A stretch of 64,000 nucleotides of DNA from Luteithermobacter gelatinilyticus (lineage in GTDB: Bacteria > Pseudomonadota > Alphaproteobacteria > Sphingomonadales > Emcibacteraceae): NCBI RefSeq assembly GCF_005849285.1, contig NZ_CP040517.1, positions 1,246,501 to 1,310,500 on the forward strand, written 5' to 3'. Positions 63,554 to 64,000 of the stretch are shown piece by piece. Position 1 is the stretch's first letter. Each line of letters starts with the position of its first letter. Both the position numbers and the translations under genes were made by a program. The notes below the pieces were generated by a model. It ran no database searches. It saw only the letters and a list, made by a program, of their open reading frames with translations, and was not told the DNA's origin.

Positions 63554-64000
63554 TTATTTCCAGATGTCTTCGCCACGGACCCAATTGGAATGGAACCCAT
63601 AGGGCAGGCGATGCGGCAGATGGATACGGGCGATGGGCCCCTGCTTGACATTTTTCGCATCAAAGATCAGGCAATATGATTTCCAGGTTTTGGCGTCTGT
63701 GGTGAAGGTAATCAGATAACCGTCATCTTCGGGGTCGTTCCGGGTGGCGCCTTTGCGCGGGGCAAAGGGAGTTTCGCTGCCGAAAACGTCTTTGCCATAA
63801 TTATACCGTTCATAACCGCCGCTTTCGGTGTCATATTTGATCAGTCCGCCGAATGCCAGCGTGCGGGCCTCATCCGGGGCTGTCATGATATACTGATTAT
63901 AGGAATATCTGTTTTTCACACCGCCATAGAGCGGATTGATGCGGGGAAATTCCGTATTCAGGGTGCAGATGTCGTGCTCCACCACTTCGCCGGTTTTCAT
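63554..64000 (-). CDS. Carotenoid oxygenase / lignostilbene-type dioxygenase, N-terminus cut by window edge
   Basis: The visible 148 residues are the C-terminal part of a nonheme iron dioxygenase of the carotenoid cleavage family. Diagnostic is RLPYGFHSNWV near the end, holding the last His iron ligand, and the blade-like FGGLIKYDTESGGYERYNYG and NDPEDDGYLITFT segments. The first ATG read (64000) is probably internal, since family members are about 480-500 residues. Members oxidatively cleave C=C bonds in carotenoids, stilbenes or phenylpropenes. The genes beside it favour a lignin-derived or phenolic substrate. Confidence 0.85.
   Translation of the reverse strand: MKTGEVVEHDICTLNTEFPRINPLYGGVKNRYSYNQYIMTAPDEARTLAFGGLIKYDTESGGYERYNYGKDVFGSETPFAPRKGATRNDPEDDGYLITFTTDAKTWKSYCLIFDAKNVKQGPIARIHLPHRLPYGFHSNWVRGEDIWK

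Noticed and set aside
1-64000. CRISPR arrays, rRNA, intact IS or prophage
   Set aside because: No regularly spaced direct repeats, rRNA signatures, transposase or phage genes were seen in reading the window.

Overview
The window is a gene-dense piece of a bacterial chromosome that reads as Alphaproteobacteria. The main support is a long co-oriented core block from dgt and argS through a SPOR protein, nagZ, an M50 protease, scpAB, tatABC, serS, surE, pcm, an nlpD-like gene, then yajC, secD, secF and a Mth938-like gene. That order is characteristic of the class. TonB receptors, a PEP-CTERM protein, carnitine- and AidB-like CoA enzymes and an AMACR-type CoA transferase suggest a free-living, probably marine heterotroph. 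An Emcibacterales or Kordiimonadales relative is my guess, at low confidence. There is no prophage, intact IS element, CRISPR array or rRNA. The only RNA gene seen is tRNA-Leu(UAA).

Layout. 0-2.5 kb: lipid or carnitine-type CoA metabolism (partial thiolase-like protein and an AMP-forming ligase). 2.6-11.8 kb: amino-acid catabolism. An Lrp regulator is divergent from a fused indolepyruvate ferredoxin oxidoreductase and a Leu/Phe-type dehydrogenase. Next comes a complete tryptophan-to-anthranilate module (tryptophan dioxygenase, formamidase, kynureninase) with its own XRE-cupin regulator. 12-26.9 kb: housekeeping block. 27-30 kb: a break in the usual synteny, holding a PQQ-type sugar dehydrogenase and a PEP-CTERM gene bracketed by dispersed repeats. 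30-34 kb: Sec translocon accessory genes. 34-35 kb: two unknown small membrane proteins bracketed by the same repeats. 35-48.6 kb: purB, aidB-like, radC, map, sfsA, a cinA-like gene, a chemoreceptor, tRNA-Leu, a CoA transferase, cspA, a desaturase and a NYN-LOTUS protein. 48.6-64 kb: a catabolic cluster with two TonB receptors and a TetR regulator.

The most distinctive structural signal is a family of seven dispersed palindromic elements between 28.4 and 48.7 kb. They begin TAGAGTGAATTGTGAATA. Five are short (29-39 bp), and two are long (124 and 270 bp) with shared internal sequence; the 270-bp copy has 23-bp perfect terminal inverted repeats. They sit between genes, are bounded by TA, and three provide the stop codon of the adjacent gene. 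They look like a MITE and its internally deleted derivatives.

The most promising undescribed system is the 48.6-64 kb cluster. A TetR-controlled operon (two perfect operators) encodes a TonB receptor, CoA ligase, alpha/beta hydrolase and a split two-gene MaoC hydratase. The opposing run encodes a lignostilbene-type dioxygenase, a CS-D-HC tannase/feruloyl-type esterase, a second TonB receptor, a lipocalin-like protein, a PaaN-type aldehyde dehydrogenase, an SDR and an acyl-CoA dehydrogenase. Together they could import an aromatic ester or stilbene-like compound, cleave it and oxidise its side chain. The substrate is inference. All starts were chosen by eye, and no database search was possible.
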